Assembly: GCA_023150475.1 (NCBI GenBank)
Contig: JAKLKU010000023.1
Coordinates: forward strand, 1 to 64,000
DNA: 64,000 nt
Source: Planctomycetota bacterium
GTDB lineage: Bacteria; Planctomycetota; UBA1135; GCA-002686595
Reading direction: 5' to 3'
Positions 43,232-52,302 of the stretch are shown here, piece by piece. Every line of letters begins with the position of its first letter. Within the stretch, counting starts at the first letter, position 1. Both the position numbers and the translations under genes were made by a program. The notes beneath the pieces were generated by a model that saw only the letters and a list, made by a program, of their open reading frames with translations, was not told where the DNA came from and searched no databases.

Positions 43232-44272
43232 TCATGTCCCGCCGCGTTTGCAAGTTTCGTCGCAGACGTGCTGCGCGATGCGCTCGAGCTCGCGGTAGCG
43301 CTCGAGCTTGTTCTTGGAGAGCAGTCCGGCCTTCGCGAGCCGTTCCATCCGAGCGTCGAGCGCTTCGCGCAGCGCGTTGGAGAGCTCGCCGAGTTCCTCG
43401 CGCGAGAGCTGCACGCCGTCCGGGAGCTCGAGCGAGCCCGGGTCGAGCTTCGCGAGCAGTTCCTTCGGCAACTTCGCGGCGAGCCCGGCGTCCTTCAGTT
43501 CGCGCAACGCTTCGTTCAGCGCCGCACGCGCCGCTTCTTCGCTGTCCGCCGCGGCGGCGAGGTCGAGCCCGTCACGCGCGCGGTCGGCGGCGGCGAGCGC
43601 TTCGTCGGCTTCGCGCGCGAGCGCCTCCTCGGTGCGATCGACCGCTTCGAGGTTGGCGTCGAGCGGGGCGTCGCCTGGACCCGCTTCGACGCGTTCGAGC
43701 CGCGCTTCGAGCTCCTCGGTGGTCTCCGCGGAGAGCTCGACGATCTCGGCGAGCGCGGCGAGGTCGGCTTGGACCGCGTCGACGCGCTGCTCGATCACTG
43801 CGGTCGCCGGCGGCGCAGGCAGGGCGCTGCGTTCGAGGACGAACGCGCCGGCGACGAACGCCGCGGCGAGCAGGCTCGGCACGAACGCCTTGCCCGGCGC
43901 TAGCCGCGGCAGCCGCGCGATCGTCGCGAGCGCGCGCTCGGCCGCGTCGTTCCAGCGCGGGTCACCGATCGCGGCCTGGGTCAGGAGCGCGCCGCTGCCG
44001 CCGCTCTCGCGATCGAGCCACACGAGCGCCGCTTGCGGCGAAAGGAAACGCCTGCGCGCGACGAACCACGCTGCGAGCGGCACGGCCAAGAGCGCGAAGA
44101 GGGCCCACGCGGCGCTCGTGCGCGACTCGCCGAGTCCGAACCGAGCGAGCAGCACCCACGCACCCAGCGCGAAGAGCACCGGCGCGAGCAACTGGGCGGA
44201 CGCTTCGAGCCAAGCCGCGGTCTTGGCGCGCGAGAGCAACCGCGCGAGCGAGCGTTCGAGTTCGGGGAGCAC
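43232..44272 (-). CDS. Coiled-coil membrane protein of the MoxR cluster
   Basis: 346 residues to the TGA. Two N-terminal membrane helices (LLAPVLFALGAWVLLARFGL; WALFALLAVPLAAWFVARR) and a third (SLLAAAFVAGAFVLERSALP, about 130-150) are followed by a long Glu/Ala-rich helical region (about 160-310) and a C-terminal segment with two Cys (HVCDETCKRGGT). The start is GTG. It lies 59 bp after the carboxypeptidase-repeat gene. Because the frame continues openly past the TGA into the 42890-43174 frame, this may be only the N-terminal 346 residues of a ~460-residue protein. Family not firmly recognised; it resembles the long TM/coiled-coil proteins that precede MoxR in planctomycetes. Confidence 0.72.
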   Translation of the reverse strand: MLPELERSLARLLSRAKTAAWLEASAQLLAPVLFALGAWVLLARFGLGESRTSAAWALFALLAVPLAAWFVARRRFLSPQAALVWLDRESGGSGALLTQAAIGDPRWNDAAERALATIARLPRLAPGKAFVPSLLAAAFVAGAFVLERSALPAPPATAVIEQRVDAVQADLAALAEIVELSAETTEELEARLERVEAGPGDAPLDANLEAVDRTEEALAREADEALAAADRARDGLDLAAAADSEEAARAALNEALRELKDAGLAAKLPKELLAKLDPGSLELPDGVQLSREELGELSNALREALDARMERLAKAGLLSKNKLERYRELERIAQHVCDETCKRGGT

Positions 44273-44331
44273 GGGCGGACCTCAGAGTAGCAGCGGCGGA
44301 CGAGGCCCGCAGCTGCGACCGAGTTCCGCCG

Positions 44332-47300
44332 TTATTCCCGCAGACGCAGGGTGAGTTTGCGTTCGGCTTGTCCGCCGAGCGACACCGACTTCGACGCCGA
44401 ACGGCCGTCGGGCGCCGTCGCCGTGACCGTGTAGAGCCCGGGCGCGAGCGGACCGATGCGTTGTTCGGTCGACGAGAAGCCGCCGTTCTGGAACACGTCC
44501 ATCAGCTCGGCCATCGTGAGGAGCCCGTTGACTTGCCGGCCCTTCTCGTCGGTGACGAGCACCGTCGCTTCGACTTCCTGTTCCTTCGAGTCGACGAGCT
44601 TGACGACGAGCAACGTGCCCGCGTCGATCACGAGGTCGACTTCGGTGGTCTCGCCGCCGCGGATCGCGATCGCGACCGGCGTCGAGCTGACCGAGTCGCT
44701 CGAGCGCGCCGTGAGCGAATAACGGCCCTCCGCGAGACCGTGGTAGGTGAATCGGCCGTCCGCTGCGGTCTGCGCGAGCGTGAGGCGTTCGAGCGGAGCC
44801 TCGTGTTCGTCGCGCACGAAGATCGCCGCGCCCGCGACCGGCTTGCCGTTTTGCGCGCGCACGACTCCGGTGACCTTGCCCGAGGCCTTCAGCCGGAAGT
44901 CGACGTCGCGCATGTCGGCATCCGCGGCGACGTGGAGCTCGCGCAGCTCGCGTCCGAGCGCGCCTTCGCCGCCCATCAGGCCGCCGAAGAGCGCGCCGCC
45001 CGCCGCGAGCGTGTAGTCGCCCGGCTCGAGCCATCGCATCACGTAGCGGCCGTCGTCGTCGGTCGAGATCTCGCTGTAGCGGCCGCCCAGGATCGTGCCG
45101 TTCGGCACGGCGCCGCGGCGCGTCAGCGACACGCGCGTCTTCGGCGCGGGTTTGCCTTCGCCGTCGAGCACGCGGCCCGCGAGGCGTGCGCCGGGGAGCT
45201 CGATGTCGAAGACGTGCTCGGGTTCCGCCGGCACGCGGTGCGCGAACTCGCAAGCCTGCTGTTCGCCGGCGTTGCCGAAGCTCTGCACCGTGACCAAGTA
45301 GCGGCCCGGCCCGTCGAGGCGCGTCTCGTACGTGCCGTCGGCCGCGACCGAGACGAACTTCAGGCTCGACAAGCCCTTCGCGCCGTCGGGCATGAAGTTG
45401 ACGACGACTCCGCCGACCGCTTCGCCTTTCGATCGCACGCGGCCGCGCACCAGCACCGGATCCTTCGGCGGCGCGCCGAGCGTCACGTGCGTCTCCTCGC
45501 CGTCCTTGATCACGGCGCTCGTCATCTTCATCGAGCCGAGGAGCGCCGCCGTGTCGCCGGCGGACGGCATCTCGCCGTCGCCGCTCAGGAACGGCATGTA
45601 CACGACTTGCCACGTGCCGGGTTCGAGGTGCTCTTCGCGGAAACGTCCGCTCGAGTCGGTCGACGGCATGCGTTGCGGCGAGTCCTGCGAAGGCACTTGC
45701 ACGATCACGTTGACGCCGGCGAGCGGTTTGCCGTCCTCGCCGTAGAGCTCGCCGATCAACGTGCCGCCGCGCCGCAGCGTCAAAGTCACGTCCTCACGGA
45801 CCTCGCCGGGCGCGAGTTCGAGTTCGAGCTTCTCGCTCGCCGCCGCGCCCGGCGCGCGAGCGGCGACGAGCAGCGGACCCGCCGACAAGGGCTCGAGCCG
45901 GAAGCGTCCCGCATCGTCGGTCTTGACGTCGTCGGGCTCCTTGGATGGCGCGAAGCGGCGTTTGAGATCCGCGAGTCCGATCGACCGGCCGACGACGGCG
46001 CCGGCGACGGGCCGGCCGTCGAAGCCGAGCACGGTGCCCGCGACGACCGCCGCGCGTTGCAGTCGGAACTCGATCGGCGGCGCGGACGCGTCCCGCGGCA
46101 GCTCGAGCGCGAGCGGTTCGGCGTCGCCGAAGCCGTCGGCGAGGGCGTAGAGCTCCCACGCACCTCGTTCGAGGCCCGCGAGCACGAAGCGGCCGTCCGA
46201 GTCCTCGAACGTGCGCCGCACCGAGTCGCCGCCGAGACCGGGCAGGATCGACGCGACTTTCGCGTGCGCGACGAGCTCGAACTTCGTGATCGGCGCGCCG
46301 GTCGCGTCGAGCACGCGGCCCGCGACGCCTTCGGGCGCGTTGATCGTCAACACGAGCTCGAGCGTGTCGGGAGCGACCGCGCCGACGCTGGCGCGCCACG
46401 CGCGGTCCTTCGCTTTGTCGTCCCAGGTCTCGCCGGGCGGCGCGGCGAGCGCTCGCACGACGAACGGTCCGACGCCGAGCCCACCGACCGAGAACGTGCC
46501 GTCGGCCGCCGTGACGGCGTCGCCTTCGTTGCCGCGCCACGCGTTGAACGCGTTCATGCCTGTCAACGCGGCCGCGTCGAAGGAGACCGAGATCCGCGCG
46601 TCGGCCGCGGGGGTCCCGTCGGGCCAAGTCACGCGGCCCGCGATGCGCGCGCCGTGCGACAGCACGTAACGCACGCCTTCGCGGCGTTCGCCTTCCGCGA
46701 CTTCGAAGTCGACGCGCTCGGCGAGGTAGCCGTCGCACTCGATCTGCAGCTTGCCCTTGCCGGCGCGCACGGCGGCGAGTTCGAAGCGCCCCGCCGCGTC
46801 GGTCTTCGCCTCGCGCGCCTCGTCGCCGCCGAAGCCCATCACCTTCGGATCGACTTCGACCGTCAACTTCGCGCCGGCGACTGGCGCATCGCGTTCGTCG
46901 ACGACGACGCCGAGCACCGTGCCGCCGCCGGTGAGCTCGAGCACGACGTCGAGCGCGCGGCCGGGCGCGAGTTCGAACGGCGTGCTGCGCGAGAATGCGA
47001 ACGAAGGCCGCGGCTCGAACGTCGGCACCGTCGTGACGGTGAACGGGCCTTCGCCGAGCACCGCGCGCAGTTCGAACGTCCGGCCGTCCGCCGACTTCGT
47101 CTCGCGCGAACTGGTGCGCGAGAACTCGCCTCGTTGGCGCATCTGGTCCTCGAACCCGCCTCTCGTGACCGGCGCGAGCTCGAGCGTCGCTGCGGTGAGC
47201 TCCGCGCGCGCGCCTTCGAGCGCGCTCGGGACGACGAGCGTCCCGCGCAACCACGTGCCGAGCTCGGGGCGGAGCTCGAGCGGCTCGGTGACGGGCAGCG

Positions 47301-47814
47301 CGAGCTGCACCGACTCGCGCGTCGCGAGATAGCGTCCCTCGACGGCGACGTGGAGCGTGCCCGTGTCCGCTCCGATCGGCAGCGTGAACGATCCGTCTCC
47401 GCCCACCGTCGCGCGCCACGTTCCATCGACTTGCCGAGCGGCGGGCAGCGCCGGCGCCGAGCGCGACAGCGATGCCGTCGACGCGAGCACTTCGAGGCGC
47501 TCGTCGGCGGGCGTGCCTTCCGGGAGCACGACTCGTCCCACCAGCGTCGCCTTGATGCTCGCATCCGAGCGTTCGGACTCGGCTTGGGTCGTCCGGGCCG
47601 TCGGGTCGTTCGCTTCCGCGGCGGCGGCAACCGCGGCTGGGCCCGCGAGCTCCGACTTCTCCGTCGAGGCCGGCGCCGTCGAAGTCGGCACGGGCGCGGA
47701 CGGTGTCGCGCGCTCCGCCGTCTGCGGCGCGTCGCCCGAGCGGGTGCTCCAGAGGAGGTAGCCGACGACGCAGGCGACGATCAAGCCGACGAGGAGCAGC
47801 GGGAGCTTGCGCAT
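44332..47814 (-). CDS. Membrane-anchored protein with nine carboxypeptidase-regulatory-like (CarboxypepD_reg) repeats
   Basis: 1160 residues. An N-terminal anchor (KLPLLLVGLIVACVVGYLLW) and a Thr/Ala/Ser-rich linker precede tandem Ig-like repeats. Each is marked by a G-x-V-x(5)-G-x-P-x-(A/G) opening, e.g. GVVVDERDAPVAGAKLTV, GRVTWPDGTPAADARISV, GTVLGFDGRPVAGAVVG and GELYGEDGKPLAGVNVIV; I count nine. Many contain DGRF/DGTF turns. The protein should project from the membrane as a rod of beta-sandwiches; such domains occur in adhesion and surface proteins, and no enzyme domain is seen. It is the first gene of the long minus-strand operon and divergent from the mutase gene. No TANNNT hexamer or strong Shine-Dalgarno was found close to its ATG. 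Confidence 0.85.
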   Translation of the reverse strand: MRKLPLLLVGLIVACVVGYLLWSTRSGDAPQTAERATPSAPVPTSTAPASTEKSELAGPAAVAAAAEANDPTARTTQAESERSDASIKATLVGRVVLPEGTPADERLEVLASTASLSRSAPALPAARQVDGTWRATVGGDGSFTLPIGADTGTLHVAVEGRYLATRESVQLALPVTEPLELRPELGTWLRGTLVVPSALEGARAELTAATLELAPVTRGGFEDQMRQRGEFSRTSSRETKSADGRTFELRAVLGEGPFTVTTVPTFEPRPSFAFSRSTPFELAPGRALDVVLELTGGGTVLGVVVDERDAPVAGAKLTVEVDPKVMGFGGDEAREAKTDAAGRFELAAVRAGKGKLQIECDGYLAERVDFEVAEGERREGVRYVLSHGARIAGRVTWPDGTPAADARISVSFDAAALTGMNAFNAWRGNEGDAVTAADGTFSVGGLGVGPFVVRALAAPPGETWDDKAKDRAWRASVGAVAPDTLELVLTINAPEGVAGRVLDATGAPITKFELVAHAKVASILPGLGGDSVRRTFEDSDGRFVLAGLERGAWELYALADGFGDAEPLALELPRDASAPPIEFRLQRAAVVAGTVLGFDGRPVAGAVVGRSIGLADLKRRFAPSKEPDDVKTDDAGRFRLEPLSAGPLLVAARAPGAAASEKLELELAPGEVREDVTLTLRRGGTLIGELYGEDGKPLAGVNVIVQVPSQDSPQRMPSTDSSGRFREEHLEPGTWQVVYMPFLSGDGEMPSAGDTAALLGSMKMTSAVIKDGEETHVTLGAPPKDPVLVRGRVRSKGEAVGGVVVNFMPDGAKGLSSLKFVSVAADGTYETRLDGPGRYLVTVQSFGNAGEQQACEFAHRVPAEPEHVFDIELPGARLAGRVLDGEGKPAPKTRVSLTRRGAVPNGTILGGRYSEISTDDDGRYVMRWLEPGDYTLAAGGALFGGLMGGEGALGRELRELHVAADADMRDVDFRLKASGKVTGVVRAQNGKPVAGAAIFVRDEHEAPLERLTLAQTAADGRFTYHGLAEGRYSLTARSSDSVSSTPVAIAIRGGETTEVDLVIDAGTLLVVKLVDSKEQEVEATVLVTDEKGRQVNGLLTMAELMDVFQNGGFSSTEQRIGPLAPGLYTVTATAPDGRSASKSVSLGGQAERKLTLRLRE

Positions 47815-47941
47815 GGGGGAGCGTCTTGGTTGCTTGGGACTCGAGAAGACAACGCGCGGCGCGCGGAATGCGAACCGCGTGCCGCCTTCGGTACGTGCTC
47901 GCTACCGACTGCGGCCCCGCCGAGCCGTGCGGTGGATCGGG

Positions 47942-47947
47942 TATCCT
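47942..47947 (+). promoter_or_regulatory. Candidate -10 hexamer TATCCT of the mutase gene
   Basis: It ends 29 nt before the ATG at 47977. A Shine-Dalgarno GAGGT lies in the resulting leader, about 9 nt before the ATG. Confidence 0.4.
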
Positions 47948-47976
47948 CCGCCGCTTCACGCCCGAGGTCGAACACG

Positions 47977-49659
47977 ATGACTTCACCCGACAGCGGATCC
48001 GCGAGCAAGAACCGCCCGACCGGCACCTCCCGCGCGGCACGCACGCGCCAACAGTGGCTCGACGAGACTTGGAAGCCGTCGCTCGCGAAGTTCCCCGAAC
48101 GCCAGGCGACTTTCGCGACCACGTCCGGCATCGAACTCGCGCCGCTCTACGGCGACGCGACGGACGGAGGTTACCCCGCCGAGTACCCGTACACGCGCGG
48201 CGTGCGACCGACGATGTACCGAGGCCGGCTGTGGACCATGCGCCAGTACGCCGGCTTCTCGTCCGCGCGCGAGACCAACCGGCGCTTTCGGCTGTTGCTC
48301 GAGAAAGGCCAGACCGGGCTCTCGACCGCGTTCGACCTGCCGACGCAGATCGGGTACGACTCCGATCATCCGCTCGCGCTGCCCGAGATCGGCCTCGTCG
48401 GCGTGCCGATCAACTCGCTCGCGGACGTCGAGCGCTTGTTCGAATCGATTCCGCTCGGCGAAGTCTCGACGTCGATGACGATCAACGCGACCGCGGGCGT
48501 GTTGCTCGCGATGTACGTCGCTCTCGCGCGCCGCCAAGGCGTCGCGCCGGCGAACATCCGCGGCACGGTCCAGAACGACATCCTCAAGGAGTACGCGGCG
48601 CGCGGGAACTATCGCTTCCCGGTCGGACCATCGATGCGGCTCACCACCGACTTGATGGCGTTCTGCAAGGAGCACGCGCCGAGCTGGAACACGATTTCGA
48701 TCTCCGGCTACCACATCCGCGAAGCGGGCTCGACCGCTGCGCAGGAGCTCGCGTTCACTCTGTCGAACGGCCGCGCCTACGTGAAGGCCGCGATCGACGC
48801 GGGACTCTCGGTCGACGAGTTCGCGCCGCGGCTCTCCTTCTTCTTCAACGCGCACAACCACCTCTTCGAGGAAGTCGCGAAGTTCCGCGCCGCGCGTCGC
48901 ATGTGGGCGCGGATGATGCGCGAGGAGTTCGGAGCCAAGGACCCCGAGAGCTGGATGCTGCGGTTCCACACGCAGACCGCGGGTTCGATGCTGACGAGTC
49001 AGCAGCCCGACAACAACGTCGTGCGCGTGACGCTGCAGGCGCTCGCCGCGGTGCTCGGCGGCACGCAATCGTTGCACACCAACGCACGCGACGAGGCGCT
49101 CGGGCTGCCGACCGAGGATTCGGCGCGCGTCGCGTTGCGCACGCAGCAGATCCTCGGCGCCGAATCCGGCGTCGCCGACGTGATCGATCCGCTCGGCGGC
49201 GCGCCGTACGTCGAAGCGTTGACCGACGAGCTCGAGGCCCGCGCGCTCGGCCTGCTCGCGGAGATCGACCGCCGCGGCGGCCCGATCGCCGCGATCGAGT
49301 CGGGCTTCGTCCAGCGCGAGATCCACAAGAGCGCGATGGACTGGCAGCGCGCCGTCGAGAAGAAGACGCGGCCGATCGTCGGCGTCAACGTCTACACCGA
49401 GAAGGAAGCGCCGCCGAAGATCTTCAAGCCCGACCCGCGTTCGCGCGACGAAGTGCTCGCCGATCTCGCGGACGTGCGCCGCCGCCGCGACGGCGCCAGA
49501 GTCGACGGCGCGTTGCGCGCGCTCGCGGAAGCGGCGCGCACGAAGTCGAACTTGGTCGCCGCGATGGTGCCGGCGGTCGAGTGCTACACGACGCTCGGCG
49601 AGATCTGCGCCGTGCTCGAACGCGAGTTCGGCGTCTTCCGCGCCGCCGACGCGTTCTAG
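47977..49659 (+). CDS. Methylmalonyl-CoA mutase-type acyl-CoA mutase, large (substrate-binding) subunit
   Basis: 560 residues covering the TIM-barrel catalytic domain only; the C-terminal B12-binding domain is absent, so a separate small subunit must exist elsewhere. TAFDLPTQIGYDSDHP, GTVQNDILKEY, FNAHNHLFEEVAKFRAARR and HTQTAGSMLTSQQPDNNVVR are family signatures. By my alignment to the Propionibacterium enzyme, Tyr89, Arg207, Tyr243 and His244 correspond to Tyr81, Arg209, Tyr245 and His246. Isobutyryl-CoA mutases differ at the first two, so a methylmalonyl-type substrate is favoured. It isomerises (R)-methylmalonyl-CoA to succinyl-CoA. The epimerase and carboxylase genes are 8-13 kb away. 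The large open frame upstream of 47977 is antisense to the repeat protein. Confidence 0.93.
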   Translation: MTSPDSGSASKNRPTGTSRAARTRQQWLDETWKPSLAKFPERQATFATTSGIELAPLYGDATDGGYPAEYPYTRGVRPTMYRGRLWTMRQYAGFSSARETNRRFRLLLEKGQTGLSTAFDLPTQIGYDSDHPLALPEIGLVGVPINSLADVERLFESIPLGEVSTSMTINATAGVLLAMYVALARRQGVAPANIRGTVQNDILKEYAARGNYRFPVGPSMRLTTDLMAFCKEHAPSWNTISISGYHIREAGSTAAQELAFTLSNGRAYVKAAIDAGLSVDEFAPRLSFFFNAHNHLFEEVAKFRAARRMWARMMREEFGAKDPESWMLRFHTQTAGSMLTSQQPDNNVVRVTLQALAAVLGGTQSLHTNARDEALGLPTEDSARVALRTQQILGAESGVADVIDPLGGAPYVEALTDELEARALGLLAEIDRRGGPIAAIESGFVQREIHKSAMDWQRAVEKKTRPIVGVNVYTEKEAPPKIFKPDPRSRDEVLADLADVRRRRDGARVDGALRALAEAARTKSNLVAAMVPAVECYTTLGEICAVLEREFGVFRAADAF

Positions 49660-49660
49660 A

Positions 49661-49679
49661 CGACGGCGTGCTGCCGTCG
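49661..49679. terminator. Hairpin after the mutase gene
   Basis: CGACGGC/GCCGTCG arms around a 5-nt loop begin 2 bp after the TAG stop, between convergent genes. No T-run follows, so it may act in both directions but weakly. Confidence 0.4.
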
Positions 49680-49698
49680 CGTTCGCCCGGAGTTCGCG

Positions 49699-51816
49699 TC
49701 AGAACGCGTCCGCCGTCGGGGCGTCGTCGCGGCGGGCTTCCAGGAGTTCGGTCGCGGCGGCGACGGCTTCGCGTGTGCCGGTCAGCGCGATCAAGTCGCC
49801 GGCGTGGAGCTCCGTGTGGCCGCCCGGCAACAGCATCACTTCGCGGCCGCGCGTGATCGCGAGCACCGTCGCGCCGGTGCGGCCGCGCAGGTTGAGCTCC
49901 GCGAGCGTGCTCTCGACCGACGACGAGTCCGCTTCGAGCCGCACGGCGACCGGCTCGCCCATGCCGGGCAGCAGGCTCGCGAGCTCGGGAAGCCCGACGG
50001 CCGGCGCGTCACGACCGCTCGCGCCGTGCGCCGACGGCTCGCCGTCCGTCGTCGGTGCACTCTGGCGCGACAAGAGCTCCATCACGACCTGCGCGCCGGC
50101 GCGCACGTGGCCTTGCAGGTTCGCGGCGCTGCGCGTGAACGCGATGCCGAGCGCGCACAACAACACGACGAGCACCGCCGCGGGCACCCAACTCGGCAAG
50201 AACGGCTGCGAAAGGGCGACGATCGGCAACGCGACCAGCAGGACGAGCGCGAGCTGCAGCGACACCACCAGCGCACGCCGCGGCGCGGCGGCAGTGTCCG
50301 CTCGACCAGCGACTTCCTTGGGCAGGACGGACGCCGCGAGCTCCCGTCCGAGCCTGCGCGACACTTGGACGACGCCGATCGCGAACGGCGCGGCGGCCGC
50401 GCCGACGAGGATCAGGAAGGCGGCTCGCGCGAACAAGGGCTCGAGCCCGAAGCGCTCGCCGAGGAACGCCGCCGAATCGTCCGTCCACAGGCATGCGACG
50501 AGCACGAGCGTCGCGAGCACGATGCCGTCGAGCGCGAGCCAGCGACCGAAACGGCGCAGCACCGAATCCGGTCCTCGCACCGACGGCGAGTGCTTCATCC
50601 CTTCGAGCCAGCTCCCGTACAGCGCGGCGTACGTCTGCCACGCGTGCGGCAACTTGCGGTCGACGAAGTTCGCCGCCGAGCCCGACGAACGGATGAGCCA
50701 CGGCGTCGTGAACGTCGTCGCAGCCGACACGGCGACGGCGACGGGGTAGAGGAATTCGCCGGTCGCGCCGAGCGTGCGTCCGAGCCCCGCGAGGATGAAC
50801 GAGAACTCGCCGATCTGCGCGAGGCTCATGCCCGATTGCACCGACGTGCGCACGCCGTTGCCGGTCAGGAACGCGCCGACCGAGACGCTGAGCACCTTGC
50901 CGGCGATCACGAGCGCCGTGAGCGCGACCACCGCGATCCAGTGCTCCGCGACGAGCCGCGGGTCGATCAACATGCCGACCGACACGAAGAAGATCGAGGC
51001 GAACATGTCGCGCACCGGTCGGATCAAGCGCTCGATCGCGTGGCCCTTGCCGGACTCGGCGACCAGCGTGCCGGCGAGGAACGCGCCGAGCGCGACCGAA
51101 TACCCGAACTCGTGCGCGAGCAGCGCGATCGCGAAACACAGACCGATCGAAGCGACGAGAGTCGTCTCCGGGCTGTCGAAGCGTTTCACGAAGCGCACGG
51201 TGCGCGGCACGACGAGCAACCCGACGACGACGAGGCCGACCAAGAACGCGCCGAGCTTCGCGCCCGAGAGCGCGATCTCGCCGACGCTCGCGCCGCCGCC
51301 CGACGCGACGGACGTCAACACGGCCATCAGCAGGATCGCGATCAGGTCCTCGACGATCAGGATCCCGACCACGAGCTCGCGCAGCCTGCCGCCGATCTTC
51401 TGGTCGTCGAACGCCTTCGCGATGATCGTCGTGCTCGAGATCGCGACGATGGCGCCGGCGAAGAGGCTCTCGAGGTTGGTCCAACCGAAGCCGCGGCCCA
51501 CCAGGAAGCCGAGCCACACCATGATGCTCGACTGGATGATCGCCGTGACGCCCGCGGTCGGTCCGACCAGCAGGAGGCGCTTGAGCCGGAACTCGAGCCC
51601 GAGCGCGAACATCAGCAGGATGACGCCGAGCTCCGACAGCGTCTGGACGACCCTGGCGTCCGCGACCGGCGCGATCGGCACGTGCGGACCGACGATCAAG
51701 CCGGCGACGAGGTATCCGAGCACCACCGGCTGCTTCACGACGTGACAGACGACGGTCGTGATCCCGGCGGTGCCGAGCACGATCGCGAGCGTCAACAAGA
51801 AGCCATAGGCGTCCAC
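49699..51816 (-). CDS. Kef-type monovalent cation:proton antiporter (CPA2) with C-terminal RCK_C/TrkA-C domain
   Basis: 705 residues. The CPA2 exchanger domain has about 12 helices (1-390): VVKQPVVLGYLVAGLIVGPH, LGVILLMFALGLEFRLKRL, AISSTTIIAKAFDDQKIGG, VEDLIAILLMAVLTSVA and FFVSVGMLIDPRLVAEHW. Several further helices (about 425-560) follow, then a TrkA-C-like ligand-binding domain (VAVRLEADSSSVESTLAELN, LRGRTGATVLAITRG, LHAGDLIALTG, about 620-695). There is no nucleotide-binding RCK_N between them. It probably exchanges K+ or Na+ for protons at the inner membrane under control of a small ligand, possibly a cyclic dinucleotide. The start is GTG. It converges with the mutase gene, 39 bp apart. 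Confidence 0.9.
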   Translation of the reverse strand: MDAYGFLLTLAIVLGTAGITTVVCHVVKQPVVLGYLVAGLIVGPHVPIAPVADARVVQTLSELGVILLMFALGLEFRLKRLLLVGPTAGVTAIIQSSIMVWLGFLVGRGFGWTNLESLFAGAIVAISSTTIIAKAFDDQKIGGRLRELVVGILIVEDLIAILLMAVLTSVASGGGASVGEIALSGAKLGAFLVGLVVVGLLVVPRTVRFVKRFDSPETTLVASIGLCFAIALLAHEFGYSVALGAFLAGTLVAESGKGHAIERLIRPVRDMFASIFFVSVGMLIDPRLVAEHWIAVVALTALVIAGKVLSVSVGAFLTGNGVRTSVQSGMSLAQIGEFSFILAGLGRTLGATGEFLYPVAVAVSAATTFTTPWLIRSSGSAANFVDRKLPHAWQTYAALYGSWLEGMKHSPSVRGPDSVLRRFGRWLALDGIVLATLVLVACLWTDDSAAFLGERFGLEPLFARAAFLILVGAAAAPFAIGVVQVSRRLGRELAASVLPKEVAGRADTAAAPRRALVVSLQLALVLLVALPIVALSQPFLPSWVPAAVLVVLLCALGIAFTRSAANLQGHVRAGAQVVMELLSRQSAPTTDGEPSAHGASGRDAPAVGLPELASLLPGMGEPVAVRLEADSSSVESTLAELNLRGRTGATVLAITRGREVMLLPGGHTELHAGDLIALTGTREAVAAATELLEARRDDAPTADAF

Positions 51817-51980
51817 GAACCCTCTTTAGCAAACGTGGGCGGGCGACGCGGCGCTCTCGTGCCGAACGCAAGGACCTCGGCTCCAGCTCGCAGGCGCAGG
51901 TCGCGGCCGTTGGGTTCGCGGCGGAGCCAACCCGTCGGCGGCAGTCGGCGAGGAGTGCGCATCGACGGAGGCGCTCCGGA

Positions 51981-52043
51981 GTCGTCGTTTCGACGTCGTC
52001 GATCCGACGTCGTCGTTTCGACGTCGTCGCTCCGGCGTCGTCC
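51981..52043. repeat. 14-bp tandem repeat (GTCGTCGTTTCGAC), four units plus partial
   Basis: Units at 51981, 51995, 52009 and 52023 read GTCGTCGTTTCGAC, GTCGTCGATCCGAC, GTCGTCGTTTCGAC and GTCGTCGCTCCGGC, followed by GTCGTCC. The junctions form CGACGTCG palindromes. Units 1 and 3 are identical. Confidence 0.85.
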
Positions 52044-52202
52044 TTCATCGGAGCGGTGCTCACGCGCGTCGAGTGCGGCGCCTTCGTCTTGCCGGGGCGC
52101 GGTGCCGACGGTCGACGCGCGCCCGAGCTCGACGGCGTCGGCCGCGGTGGCGCGCCGAACGCGGACCCGAGCGCTCGAAGTCCGCGTCACCGGACCGGTC
52201 GC

Positions 52203-52302
52203 CGTTCCCGAGCACACCGCGGGGCTTCCTGAATGGACTCGCTTCGAGCGCATCGGTTGCAGCCCGCTCGAGATTTCTTGCACACGGACGAGTGGCAGTA
52301 GC
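52203..52302 (-). repeat. Dispersed repeat, copy B (inverted relative to copy A)
   Basis: The reverse complement aligns gaplessly with 13160-13262. The identical 33-nt block is at 52209-52241. The element points towards the antiporter gene, about 390 bp from its start. Confidence 0.7.

Noticed and set aside
43234-47976. A very long plus-strand open frame running into the mutase gene
   Set aside because: It is antisense to the repeat protein and coiled-coil genes, Arg/His/Glu-rich, and lacks any domain; GC-rich codon bias keeps this frame open. Homology starts at 47977.
51981-52043. CRISPR array
   Set aside because: Units are 14 bp, directly adjacent with no spacers, and no cas gene is present.
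51817-52283. A minus-strand protein-coding gene spanning repeat copy B and the 14-bp array
   Set aside because: The frame crosses a tandem repeat whose unit is not a multiple of three and runs into the antiporter start; composition is Arg-rich and differences from copy A show no third-position bias.
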